Positions 36,719-45,533 of a DNA stretch of 64,000 bases are shown piece by piece. Numbering within the stretch: the first letter of the stretch is position 1; every line of letters starts with the position of its first letter. Under the pieces are notes generated by a model that worked only from the letters and a program-made list of their open reading frames with translations, did no database searches and had not been told where the DNA came from. The position numbers and the translations under genes were made by a program. Source of the stretch: Hyphomicrobiales bacterium (GTDB taxonomy: Bacteria > Pseudomonadota > Alphaproteobacteria > Rhizobiales > Rhizobiaceae); contig UCCS01000006.1 of NCBI GenBank assembly GCA_900470965.1, positions 62,001 through 126,000 on the forward strand, in the 5' to 3' direction.

Positions 36719-38002
36719 TCAGAAACGGGCATCGGCAAAATGGGCGACCTGAGCGCCGGCTTCGTACCATAATTCCTTGAGTGCGCGGAAGCTCGGCTCA
36801 CGCGGATCGGTCAGCGGCAAAGGCAGATCCGCTTCGGCCATCCGGCCAAGAATATGCTCCGCCAAAGTGCGCCCGAACACAGTGCCGGGCGCAATCCCGC
36901 GGCCATTATAGCCCGAAAAGCCGATGACATTGGAGGCGAATTTATGGAAGCGCGGCAGGGCGTTGTCGGTCATGCCGATCTGGCCGTACCATTCGCACTC
37001 GAATTCAACCTCGCCGATGTCAGGAAAGAGCCGCTTCAGGGAACGCTTTGCCCAACTCTTGTGGATGGAAAGGCCGGTATTGCGCAACGCCCCGACACTG
37101 CCGAAGACGAGGCGACCGGCCTGATCCACGCGGAATGAGGAGAGGATTTCCTTCGTATCCCACACGCCCTCGCGATTGGGCAGGATCGACTGGCGCAGAT
37201 TATGGCCGAGCGGCACGGTGGCAAAATTGAAATAGGGCAGAAACACCTGTTCGCTGCGCACCTGCTCCCAGGGGCCGGTGCTGTAGGCGTCGGTCGCCAC
37301 GATAATCCAGTCGGCGCTCACCTGTCCGCGCGCCGTCTTTACCACCCAGCGGCCGCCCTGCCGCTCGGTTGCGATAACAGGGCTTGCCGTATGCAACACG
37401 ACACCCGCTTTCTGCGCCGCATGGGCAAGCCCGCGCGCATAGGCAAGTGGCTGCAGCGTGCCGGCCCGCATATCGAGCAGCGATCCGGCATAGGAATTCG
37501 TGCCGATGCGTTTTGTCGTCTCATCCGCATTGAGCAATGTGACGGGCGCGCCGCGCGCCGACCATTGCTTGTAGCGTTCCTCGACTTCCTTCAACCCATC
37601 GGGACCGACGGCGCAATGCAGCGTACCCTGCTTTTCGAGCTCGCAAGCAATGCCATGCTTTTCGATCAGTTCCATCACCAGCCGTGGCGCGTTGCCGAGC
37701 AGGTCGAGCAGACGCTCGCCATAAACCGGGCCGAGCACACCGGGCAGGTCATCAGGCATGACCCACATGCCGGCATTGATGAGGCCGACATTGCGACCTG
37801 CGCCGCCGAAACCGATCTCCTTGGCCTCGAGCAGCACGACCCGCGATCCGGCTTCGGCCAGATGCAGGCCGGAAGAAAGACCCGTATAGCCGCCACCGAC
37901 GATGACGACGTCGGCCTCGATAGCGCCCTCCAGCACAGGGGTGACGGGTGGCTGGGGAGCAGTCTTTTCCCACAGGCCGTGGGAGCGCGGATCATTGAGC
38001 AT
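36719..38002 (-). CDS. amaA: FAD-dependent amino acid oxidase, probable L-pipecolate oxidase (AmaA-like)
   Basis: DAO-family flavoprotein of 427 residues with N-terminal Rossmann motif VVIVGGGYTGLSSGLHLAEA and GFGGAGRNVGLINAGMWVM, and C-terminal FAD contact GFSGYNGRGIAPGTVFGRTL. The position between an ALDH7-like gene and a DUF1338 gene, the three-enzyme set of the pipecolate route, supports L-pipecolate as substrate giving piperideine-6-carboxylate. From sequence alone another secondary amine cannot be excluded. 25 bases separate it from amaB. Confidence 0.8.
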   Translation of the reverse strand: MLNDPRSHGLWEKTAPQPPVTPVLEGAIEADVVIVGGGYTGLSSGLHLAEAGSRVVLLEAKEIGFGGAGRNVGLINAGMWVMPDDLPGVLGPVYGERLLDLLGNAPRLVMELIEKHGIACELEKQGTLHCAVGPDGLKEVEERYKQWSARGAPVTLLNADETTKRIGTNSYAGSLLDMRAGTLQPLAYARGLAHAAQKAGVVLHTASPVIATERQGGRWVVKTARGQVSADWIIVATDAYSTGPWEQVRSEQVFLPYFNFATVPLGHNLRQSILPNREGVWDTKEILSSFRVDQAGRLVFGSVGALRNTGLSIHKSWAKRSLKRLFPDIGEVEFECEWYGQIGMTDNALPRFHKFASNVIGFSGYNGRGIAPGTVFGRTLAEHILGRMAEADLPLPLTDPREPSFRALKELWYEAGAQVAHFADARF

Positions 38003-38071
38003 CAGACAGTCCAGTCAGGATCGAAATCGGCACTCTAGCGCCGCCTCCGCCCTTGCGGAAGCGGCCAAATA

Positions 38072-39478
38072 TCAGGCGACCGTCTTTAGCTTCAGGCCGG
38101 AAAGGCAGAGCTTTTCCATGGCCATGTCAAGCGAGGCAGCCTGCCGCTCGGCATAGAGCGCGAGCTCGTCCCGGACCTTCGCGCCCAGCGCCTCCTCGAA
38201 GGCATCCCGGTTCGAACGTGTCGCATAATTCTGCTGCTGGTCCGTGCCGAGGTTCGACTGGAAGATACCGGCCGCGCTGACCGGCAGGAAATCCTCGTAG
38301 ATGATGGGATCGAACCGCAGATAGCCCCGAGCGATCAACGCGTCGGGATCGGAGGGCAGCTGTCCCTTGGCCGCAATACCTTCGGGCGTCGCCGAATAGT
38401 GGAAGAAGGCAAACCCCTCGCGCCGCAGCTCGTCCCAGCTGTCCGGCAGCGCTTTGAAACGCTCGGCAAGTTCGGCATCGTAGTCGCCGGCCTTGGCGCC
38501 GGATGCGCCGACCTGCACTTCGCCCCGCACCGAGGCAAGCAGCCGATCATAGAGCGCCCGCCCCTTGGCCGTCAGCGCCACGCCGCGCTGTTCGATCTCG
38601 CCGAAGCGGGCCGTATGCGTGCCTGATGTCGTCCCGGCCTCGCCGGTAAAAGCAATCGGCTCTTCCAGAGCCTTGAAGCTCGTCTGCCGCAGCAGGATAT
38701 CGCAATTGCGCCGCGGCGGGCCTTCGATGACGGCCTTGGGCGTGATGCCGCGCTCCGGCATGCGCCGTTGCACTTCATCAATATCGAGCGTGCGCGGCGT
38801 CAGATGGTTGATATGCGGCCCCTTGAAACTGACGACGTCTGCAATGAGGCGGTGGGCATCCTGCAGACGCTTGTAGGTCTCGGCGCTGACCGTCGCCTCG
38901 CCGTGCCAGCGGAAGGTTTCCAGCGCCTCGGCAACGAACTCCGCAGTTTCCGCTTCCGTCAGACCGCCGGCCTTCTCATGCTGTTCGATGAGGGCGATTG
39001 CACGCGGTGTGTAGATGCGCCGTCTGGCGAGGATTGCCGCGGCTTCAGCGCGCAACTCTTCGTCTTCGATCAGTTCCAGGCGCAACAACGAGGTGAAGAC
39101 GCGGAACGGATTGACGTTCAGCGCCGCTTCATCGACAGGCCGGAAGCAGGTGGAATGTACGGGAACGCCGGCGACCGAGAGATCGTAGTAACCGACCGAC
39201 TGCATCCCCATGACGGCAAAGAGCCGGCGGATCGTAAACAGCTCTTCGGCCGTTCCGAGACGGATCGCGCCATGACGCTCGACATCGATGCGCTCCAGCT
39301 CGCCTGCGCGCCGAAGCCGCTCGCTCAGTCCCTGGTCTTTTGCGAGGACTTCGGCGTTGACCTCTCCCACGAGCTCGATCAGCGAGCCGTATTGCGGCAC
39401 CTCCGTCCGGTACATCTGCGACATGGCTTCGGTGAAAAGCGAACGGATCCGATCCGTGGAGACGAAAGCGCCGGGCAT
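38072..39478 (-). CDS. hglS: 2-oxoadipate dioxygenase/decarboxylase (DUF1338, HglS/YdcJ family)
   Basis: The 468-residue protein belongs to DUF1338, whose Pseudomonas putida member HglS converts 2-oxoadipate to D-2-hydroxyglutarate with Fe(II) and oxygen, the last specific step of D-lysine breakdown. Likely metal-site segments are VAGVPVHSTCFRPVDEAALN and INHLTPRTLDIDEVQRRMPE. Typical stretches NPFRVFTSLLRLELIEDEEL and YEDFLPVSAAGIFQSNLG are present. It is first in the minus-strand operon, 104 bases from the divergent LysR gene. Its neighbours make the lysine/pipecolate assignment strong. Confidence 0.88.
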   Translation of the reverse strand: MPGAFVSTDRIRSLFTEAMSQMYRTEVPQYGSLIELVGEVNAEVLAKDQGLSERLRRAGELERIDVERHGAIRLGTAEELFTIRRLFAVMGMQSVGYYDLSVAGVPVHSTCFRPVDEAALNVNPFRVFTSLLRLELIEDEELRAEAAAILARRRIYTPRAIALIEQHEKAGGLTEAETAEFVAEALETFRWHGEATVSAETYKRLQDAHRLIADVVSFKGPHINHLTPRTLDIDEVQRRMPERGITPKAVIEGPPRRNCDILLRQTSFKALEEPIAFTGEAGTTSGTHTARFGEIEQRGVALTAKGRALYDRLLASVRGEVQVGASGAKAGDYDAELAERFKALPDSWDELRREGFAFFHYSATPEGIAAKGQLPSDPDALIARGYLRFDPIIYEDFLPVSAAGIFQSNLGTDQQQNYATRSNRDAFEEALGAKVRDELALYAERQAASLDMAMEKLCLSGLKLKTVA

Positions 39479-39566
39479 GAAAAAACTCCGCGTTCATTCC
39501 GATTTTGCAGGATGAAGTTCTTTACAAGGCCGCCGAAGCGGTGAATATCGACGTTTCGGAAATAGT

Positions 39567-39585
39567 TCATTCTGAAATGGAATGA
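39567..39585. promoter_or_regulatory. Candidate LysR operator
   Basis: Perfect inverted repeat TCATTC-N7-GAATGA overlaps the LysR start codon. A related TTCAT-N14-ATGAA lies at 39493-39516, close to the hglS start. Both are in the divergent promoter region where an LysR regulator would bind. Confidence 0.4.
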
Positions 39586-40490
39586 TCATGCTCTCACCAA
39601 GACGTTTTTTGCCGTCGATCTCGCACCTCGCCGCCTTCGAGGCGGTCGCCCGCACCGGCAGCGTTACGTCAGCCGCCCGCGAACTCGACCTGACGCAGAG
39701 CGCCGTCAGCCGCCAGATCAAAGCGCTGGAGGAGCAACTCGGCGTCGAGCTTTTCCTGCGCGAACGCCAGACCGTGCGACTTACTCTTGCCGGAGACGCC
39801 TACGCACGTGAGATCCGCGAGGCACTCCGCCGTATCTCCAGCGCCTCGCTAAACCTGCGCGCTAACCCGCATGGCGGTACTTTGAACCTCGCAATTCTGC
39901 CGACCTTCGGCACGCGCTGGCTGGCGCCGCGCCTCGGCCGCTTTCTCGCCACCAATCCGGGCGTCACGATCAACCTCGTGACCCGGCTCTCCTCCTTCGA
40001 TTTCCGGCTCGATTCCATCGATGCCGCCATCCACTTCGGTCATCGCCACTGGCCGGGCGCGGAACTCGCCTTTCTGATGTCGGAACACACGCTGCCCGCC
40101 TGCAGCCCGGATTTCCTCAAACGCAACGCGATCTCCCGCGCGGAAGACCTCCTGACAGCGCCCCTCCTGCATCTTACAACCCGGCCCGACGCCTGGGAGC
40201 GCTGGTTTGCCGACAACGGCGTCGTCTTCGAAAGCGTGCACGGCATGCTGTTCGACCAGTTTGCGACGGCAGCGCAAGCGGCAATCGCCGGCCTCGGTGT
40301 TGCCCTGCTGCCGACTTTCCTCATCCAGGAAGAACTGAAGCGCGGCGATCTCGTCGCAGCCGTCGACCGCGAGATGGAAAGCCGTGAACGCTATTATCTC
40401 GCTTTTCCGCCGGAACGCGCAGATTACGCTCCGCTTGCCGCCTTCCGCGACTGGATTGTCTCCGAAGCCCGTTCGGGTTCTGAAATGTAA
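39582..40490 (+). CDS. LysR-family regulator of the lysine/pipecolate genes
   Basis: The 302-residue regulator has an N-terminal helix-turn-helix (GSVTSAARELDLTQSAVSRQ, then IKALEEQLGVELFLRERQTV) and a substrate-binding domain of the GcvA type (LNLAILPTFGTRWLAPRLGR). Start codons at 39582 and 39588 are both possible. It is divergent from hglS-amaA-amaB and probably activates that operon in response to a pathway intermediate, which is inference from position. Confidence 0.93.
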   Translation: MIMLSPRRFLPSISHLAAFEAVARTGSVTSAARELDLTQSAVSRQIKALEEQLGVELFLRERQTVRLTLAGDAYAREIREALRRISSASLNLRANPHGGTLNLAILPTFGTRWLAPRLGRFLATNPGVTINLVTRLSSFDFRLDSIDAAIHFGHRHWPGAELAFLMSEHTLPACSPDFLKRNAISRAEDLLTAPLLHLTTRPDAWERWFADNGVVFESVHGMLFDQFATAAQAAIAGLGVALLPTFLIQEELKRGDLVAAVDREMESRERYYLAFPPERADYAPLAAFRDWIVSEARSGSEM

Positions 40491-40560
40491 GGAAGGCTTG
40501 CATCGCAGCAGCGGTTTCGACCATTATGCGCGCCATCAGAATTCGATGCAGGAAATTCCC

Positions 40561-40797
40561 ATGAAGCCGATCTTCGTCCAGCTCCAGTGTGCTCCAGGCA
40601 AGACCTATGAGGTCGCCGACGCCATCTACAAGACCGAACTGGTCTCGGAGCTCTATTCGACTTCAGGCAATTACGACCTGCTGCTCAAGGTCTACATCGA
40701 AGAAGGCCAGGATATCGGCAAGTTCATCAACGACAACATTGCCAACATCCCCGGCATCGTCCGTTCGCTGACGACATTGACCTTCAAGGCGTTCTGA
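40561..40797 (+). CDS. Stand-alone Lrp/AsnC ligand-binding-domain (RAM) protein
   Basis: The 78-residue protein is only the effector-binding half of Lrp/AsnC regulators: MKPIFVQLQCAPGKTYEVAD, SELYSTSGNYDLLLKVYIEE and GIVRSLTTLTFKAF. No DNA-binding domain is present. AGGA precedes the ATG at 40561. Such small RAM proteins may bind amino acids or pair with full-length Lrp proteins. It follows the LysR gene by 70 bases, suggesting a link with amino acid breakdown. Confidence 0.9.
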   Translation: MKPIFVQLQCAPGKTYEVADAIYKTELVSELYSTSGNYDLLLKVYIEEGQDIGKFINDNIANIPGIVRSLTTLTFKAF

Positions 40798-40900
40798 ACC
40801 GGTTAACCCTTTTGCAAATAAAGCCGCTCGGGGTGCATCTTCATATACCGCACCTTAACGGCCGGCGTGGCTGGTCATTCCCACAGAGAATAGGTGGGAA

Positions 40901-42067
40901 ATGTCCGTCTCCATGACAGAGACCGTCGAGAAAAGGCCGCAGCTTATTGCTGCGCCTCTCATCGTGCACGTCGTACGCCAGTTTCTGCCGAACCGCGGCG
41001 GCCTGGAAGATGTGGTCGCCAATCTCGCCCGCCAGACGCTGAAACGCGGATACCGCGTTCGCGTCGTCACACTCGATACCCTCTTTACCGCACCTGAAAA
41101 CAAGCTACCGGCGCGCGAAACCATCGACGGCATCGAGATCGTGCGCATCCCCTGGTCGGGCAGCAGCCGCTATCCGCTGGCGCCGCAGGTGTTCCGTCAT
41201 ATCGGCGATGCCGACCTTATCCATGTCCATGCAATCGACTTCTTCTTCGATGCGCTCGCCTGGGGCAGGTTCCTGCACCGCAAGCCCATGGTCGTCACGA
41301 CACATGGGGGCTTCTTTCACACGAAGAAATTCCTTGTTATCAAGAAGGTCTGGTTCAGGACGCTGACACGGCGCTCGGCACTCGCTTATCGCCGCGTTAT
41401 CTGCTGCAGCGCGTCCGATCTCAGCCAGTTCATCCAGATCGTCGCCGATGGCATTACCATCGAGAACGGCGCCGATATCGGCAAATTCGCCGATGCCGCC
41501 TCGCGCACCCCTGAACGGCGCGTCGTCACTATCGGGCGCTTCTCGGTAAACAAGCGGCTCGATCTGCTATTGGATGCAACGGCAGCGCTCGTCAAACGCA
41601 ATCCCGACTGGCGTCTCGATATCATCGGCGCCGAATCCGATCTCAACGCCGCCGATCTCAGGCGCGAGATCACGGCAAGGTCGCTGGACACAGCGATCAC
41701 CCTGACTATTTCGCCGGATAATCAATCGATCCGCGAGATCATCGCAAAAGCTTCTCTTTTCGCTTCCGCCTCGGAATATGAAGGTTTCGGCCTCGTCGCG
41801 CTGGAAGCGATGAGTGCCGGCCTGCAGCCAGTCCTGAACTCCAATGAGGCTTACCGCGTACTTGCCGGGCGGCACGAGGAGATCATTCTCGCCGACTTCA
41901 TGAAGCCGGATCGGGCCGCTGACGCGATCGAGGAAGCCTACCGGAAAGTAAGCGCCGAGGGTACAGCACTGCGGGAGAGCCTTGTTCAGGCCGCGCACGC
42001 TTATTCGTGGGACGCAGTCGCCGAACGCTATATCGACCTCTACCGGTCGATCGGCATCGCCGCCTAG
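40901..42067 (+). CDS. Family 4 glycosyltransferase
   Basis: The 388-residue GT-B enzyme has an N-terminal acceptor domain (VRQFLPNRGGLEDVVANLAR, THGGFFHTKK) and a C-terminal nucleotide-sugar domain (RVVTIGRFSVNKRLDLLLDA) with the E-x7-E motif in EYEGFGLVALEAMSAG. It would transfer a sugar in cell-envelope glycan synthesis at the cytoplasmic face. The start is chosen at MSVSMTETVEK after GGTGGGAA. It is convergent with the flippase-hydrolase gene, separated by a dispersed palindrome, and may act on the same glycan. Sugar and linkage unknown. Confidence 0.9.
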   Translation: MSVSMTETVEKRPQLIAAPLIVHVVRQFLPNRGGLEDVVANLARQTLKRGYRVRVVTLDTLFTAPENKLPARETIDGIEIVRIPWSGSSRYPLAPQVFRHIGDADLIHVHAIDFFFDALAWGRFLHRKPMVVTTHGGFFHTKKFLVIKKVWFRTLTRRSALAYRRVICCSASDLSQFIQIVADGITIENGADIGKFADAASRTPERRVVTIGRFSVNKRLDLLLDATAALVKRNPDWRLDIIGAESDLNAADLRREITARSLDTAITLTISPDNQSIREIIAKASLFASASEYEGFGLVALEAMSAGLQPVLNSNEAYRVLAGRHEEIILADFMKPDRAADAIEEAYRKVSAEGTALRESLVQAAHAYSWDAVAERYIDLYRSIGIAA

Positions 42068-42068
42068 C

Positions 42069-42112
42069 GCAATTCCGAACACAAAACCGCTGCGCAGTTT
42101 TGCGGGAATTGC
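42069..42112. repeat. Dispersed intergenic palindrome, copy 2
   Basis: GCAATTCC...GGAATTGC, 44 bases, between convergent genes. The inner part (ACAAAACCGCTGCGCAGTTTTGC) runs in the opposite orientation to copy 1 at 5846-5889. Confidence 0.75.
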
Positions 42113-42132
42113 TCCAACAAATCAGGAAATTC

Positions 42133-45100
42133 TCAGGCCTTCGCTAACCGCACGATCTCGTCCAGCACCAGCTTGCGCGATTCCGGCGGCGTCAGGTTGT
42201 GATCAGCATCCTGCAGCATCACCACCCGCACATTCGGATGCCGTGTAAACTTGTGCCCGCGCGGGCCGAAGTGGAAATACATGTGGTCGAGACCGACATC
42301 GCCTTCGCTGTAGATCAGCGTCAGCGGCACCTTGCGCCTGCCAAGCGCCGCAAAGGACTGGCGCACTTCCCGCGCGATATGACGGCGGCCCGGAATGAGT
42401 TCGACAAGCGGCGCGATGCGCGGCGAAAGCCGGCGGCCGATCGCGATGAAGATGTTCTGCAGGGCCGCAAAGACATCGACCTCACCGCGGAACAGCCGTC
42501 TGACCGTGTCGAGCCGCATCATCCGCTGACCGTAGTCGTCGACGCTGCGCGGAACGGAGACGACATGCTCGCGCCGCACCGGCATCTCGGGATCCCAGTA
42601 GTAGACGAAGGGATTAATCGAAACGATCGCCTTCAAACGCTCATCCTCGATGCCCGCGCGCAGGGCCACATAGCCGCCGCTGCAGCGACCTGCGACCATG
42701 ATCGGTCCGGCGACAAAGCTTTCCAAGAGATCCAGCGAGGCGAGCGCGTCTTCCGTCTGTGTCGCCGAATAGAGAACCTGTTCCGGCGCATCCGGGCGCG
42801 GAACGCTGTCGCCGACATTGGCGGAATCGAAACGTAGCGAAACGACGCCCTGGCGGGCGAGCTCACGCGCCATATCGACCGTCGTACGACCCCAGCCGGC
42901 ATGCCGGTCATAGGCCGTCGACATAAAGAGCACGGCATTACCCTTGATCTCGCCCTGCGGCCGGCTGATGACGCCGATCAGATGCTGGAAGGCTCCGAAA
43001 CGAACCGGAATTTCCTCAAAACCATCACCCGCGAGCGACTGGTTTCCGACTTCCTGCGGAGAGTGCCCTGCGGATGCGGCAGACACGGTTGTCTCGACAA
43101 GCCATTCGGTGAGCAGCGCGATGACTGCCATCGGCGTCTTGGCAAAGAGCGGGTTCGTGACCAGCTCGTCATAACCTTCGAAAACGCGCTGCTCGACATT
43201 GCCGCCGAGCGCCTTCAGGGCGTCGGCGAAGGCCGTATCGTCAACCCGAACCGGGCGTTCGAGGATGAGGTAATTCGGCGCCGCCAGGCCCTGCGGTGAA
43301 CTGATATTGAGCTTGCCGATTTCCGCAGCAATCGCGTCGGGCAAGGTCAGACCGGCGATCTGCACCTGGGCACTCGGCGCATGCTCCTTGCCGAGACCGA
43401 GGTCGGCATGGATGATCCGCGACCACATGTTGATTTCGCGCAGATGCCCCCTGCCGCTTAGAATAGGCGCAAGCAGCGCGACACTGTCGACGCCCTCGAT
43501 CGAATGGCCGGTCAAATGAGCAAGCGTGCCGCCGAGACCCTGGCCGACAAGGATGATCTGCGAGCAACCACTGAGCGCCTTCAGCTTTATAGCGGCCGCG
43601 CGGATGGAGTTCTTCCAGATTTCCAGGCTCGGCGCCTGATTTCCGAAATCGAGCGCGTCACCGGTGCCCGTATAGTCGAAGCGCAGGCTCGGTACGCCGA
43701 TATCTGAAAAATGCTCTGCCGCGACGCGGTAGAATTTCCGCGTGCACATTTCTTCGAAACCCCAAGGACTGACGAAGAGAACGGCTGCCGAACGTCTTGC
43801 GACATCAGGCTTTTCAGGCATGAACAGACCGATCGTGCCATCGAAGACAACGGGAAGAGCAGCGGCACGGCCGGCGCCTTCTGCCGGCTCGCGCGAGAAC
43901 TCCTCGTTATCAGGTTTCCTTCCCCCCCCTTCGGGCGTCGGCGGGGTGATGAAATTGACCACGCGCCTTGCCGGTCCCTTCAGCAGCGCCGGCATCTTGT
44001 CGAGAATCGAGCGCAGCACCTGGATATCTTCGGCCGGAACGGCGCGCAGGACTTTCAACGCGGCAAAATAAGTAAATGTGCCAGCGATGATCGCCGCGAC
44101 AAGACCAATCGGACCCTGGATGAGCTCAAGTGCAGTGATGGCACCGCAGCCGCAAAATACCGCCGCGAGAGTAATCTTCGTAAGGCTGAGATAAAGGCCC
44201 GAAAGCTGAGTTCCGAATCCCGTTTGCCTGACCATCATTACCGACATCGCAACAAATACGGCTATGCGCACAAGCGCGGCACCCTCGGCGGCAAGACTAG
44301 GTACGATGAGTAAACAACCCACTACCATCAGGAGGCCACCTATCACACTGATTTTCAACCGTACATTGGCCTTGTCGATTGAAAGCAGGTACAGGCTGAG
44401 AACCTGCATGAGAGTGTAGGCAGGCGCGACAAGCGCAAGCAGGGCGACAACTCCGCCGCTTCGGTCGAAGGCTTCGCCGAAGACCACATGTACAAGTTCA
44501 GTAGAGATTGCAGCAAGCCCGAGGCTCATCGGCAGCACAATATAGGCCATACTACGGATGACGGCGGCAAAGGCCTCGACCGGGAATTTCGAGTCGGCGC
44601 TGGCATGCCGCCGTTCAGAATAATAGGGCAGCAGGCTGCCGCTCATCTGGATGGGAAGCTGCAGCGCGATATTGGCGATCGACAGGCCGGCAGCATAGAA
44701 ACCGACCATTTCCACCGACCAGAACTGCTGCAGAAAGAGCAGTTCAATGCGGTTGAGGAAGATCGAATCGATGATGAACTGCATAGACAGGATGACCGAC
44801 GACGACGCCAGATATTTGAGCGAGACGCCGCAGCGGTCACGACGGGCAAAGAGGATCGGCAAGGTAGCGACGAAAAGCACGAGCTGACCGAGCGCATAGC
44901 CGACAAGCACGCCCTGCACACCGTAAAGGACGGCACCGACCGCTACGCCCACAAGCTGGAAAACCGAGACGATCAACGTCAGCTGGAAGAACGTGCCAAG
45001 CCGCTTTTCGCCGATGAGGTAGAATTTGACGAAGGAGCCAATCGCCTGGACGAAGAAGAGGATGCCTGTCACAAGCGCCACCGACGGTGCGGTATCGGCC

Positions 45101-45483
45101 CAGTGCATTTCCTCCGATGTCAGGAAGAACAGGGCATAGAGCCCCAGCAGCACCAACGTGGAGCAGACCATGAAGGTGACCAGGATCGAGGCAAATCCCC
45201 TACGTTGCTCGAAGCTGTAGCCCTGCGCCGAAAGTTGCGGCAGCGTCTTCAGAAGCGTGATGCTGGAGCCGAGCTCAGCAATCGAGGCCCCTGTGACAAC
45301 AAGCCAGAGCGAAAAGGCGACGATGCCGTTGGCTTCGGGGCCGAGCAGGCGTGCGGTTATGATCGAGGAAACGAATCCCGTCACCAGAAGCAGCATGCCC
45401 GCCGCCGCATTCATCATCGAGTTTGCAATAATGCCCTTCGACATCCGTCCATCCGCTAGAAGCCGCATCGCGGCCGAAAACAA
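42133..45483 (-). CDS. Polysaccharide flippase (Wzx/MATE-like) fused to two alpha/beta-hydrolase domains
   Basis: A 1116-residue uninterrupted product. Residues ~15-490 are a multi-helix polysaccharide flippase (start MFSAAMRLLADGRMSKGIIA; AAGMLLLVTGFVSSIITARLL; SVEMVGFYAAGLSIANIALQ). A Pro/Gly/Glu-rich linker (~505-545) joins two alpha/beta-hydrolase domains. Domain 1 (~550-800) has IILVGQGLGGTLAHL, where the nucleophile elbow G-x-S-x-G is GQGLG, with Gly649 in place of Ser; the usual C-terminal His also looks missing (EGYDELVTNP). Domain 2 (~820-1116) has AGRCSGGYVAL with Cys934 as nucleophile, and plausible Asp1062 (YSEGDVG) and His1095 (DADHNLTPP). A Cys nucleophile suggests acyl transfer rather than plain hydrolysis. 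Last gene of the carrier-protein operon. The fusion is unusual. Confidence 0.88.
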   Translation of the reverse strand: MFSAAMRLLADGRMSKGIIANSMMNAAAGMLLLVTGFVSSIITARLLGPEANGIVAFSLWLVVTGASIAELGSSITLLKTLPQLSAQGYSFEQRRGFASILVTFMVCSTLVLLGLYALFFLTSEEMHWADTAPSVALVTGILFFVQAIGSFVKFYLIGEKRLGTFFQLTLIVSVFQLVGVAVGAVLYGVQGVLVGYALGQLVLFVATLPILFARRDRCGVSLKYLASSSVILSMQFIIDSIFLNRIELLFLQQFWSVEMVGFYAAGLSIANIALQLPIQMSGSLLPYYSERRHASADSKFPVEAFAAVIRSMAYIVLPMSLGLAAISTELVHVVFGEAFDRSGGVVALLALVAPAYTLMQVLSLYLLSIDKANVRLKISVIGGLLMVVGCLLIVPSLAAEGAALVRIAVFVAMSVMMVRQTGFGTQLSGLYLSLTKITLAAVFCGCGAITALELIQGPIGLVAAIIAGTFTYFAALKVLRAVPAEDIQVLRSILDKMPALLKGPARRVVNFITPPTPEGGGRKPDNEEFSREPAEGAGRAAALPVVFDGTIGLFMPEKPDVARRSAAVLFVSPWGFEEMCTRKFYRVAAEHFSDIGVPSLRFDYTGTGDALDFGNQAPSLEIWKNSIRAAAIKLKALSGCSQIILVGQGLGGTLAHLTGHSIEGVDSVALLAPILSGRGHLREINMWSRIIHADLGLGKEHAPSAQVQIAGLTLPDAIAAEIGKLNISSPQGLAAPNYLILERPVRVDDTAFADALKALGGNVEQRVFEGYDELVTNPLFAKTPMAVIALLTEWLVETTVSAASAGHSPQEVGNQSLAGDGFEEIPVRFGAFQHLIGVISRPQGEIKGNAVLFMSTAYDRHAGWGRTTVDMARELARQGVVSLRFDSANVGDSVPRPDAPEQVLYSATQTEDALASLDLLESFVAGPIMVAGRCSGGYVALRAGIEDERLKAIVSINPFVYYWDPEMPVRREHVVSVPRSVDDYGQRMMRLDTVRRLFRGEVDVFAALQNIFIAIGRRLSPRIAPLVELIPGRRHIAREVRQSFAALGRRKVPLTLIYSEGDVGLDHMYFHFGPRGHKFTRHPNVRVVMLQDADHNLTPPESRKLVLDEIVRLAKA

Positions 45484-45533
45484 GCCATCTCTAAATTGGA
45501 AATGTTAAAATAAAGGGGAGTGAGGCACTCAGC

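Noticed and set aside
44488..45459. Plus-strand open frame of 323 codons rich in Arg, Asp and His
   Set aside because: Antisense of the flippase part of the fusion gene; composition is that of a shadow frame.
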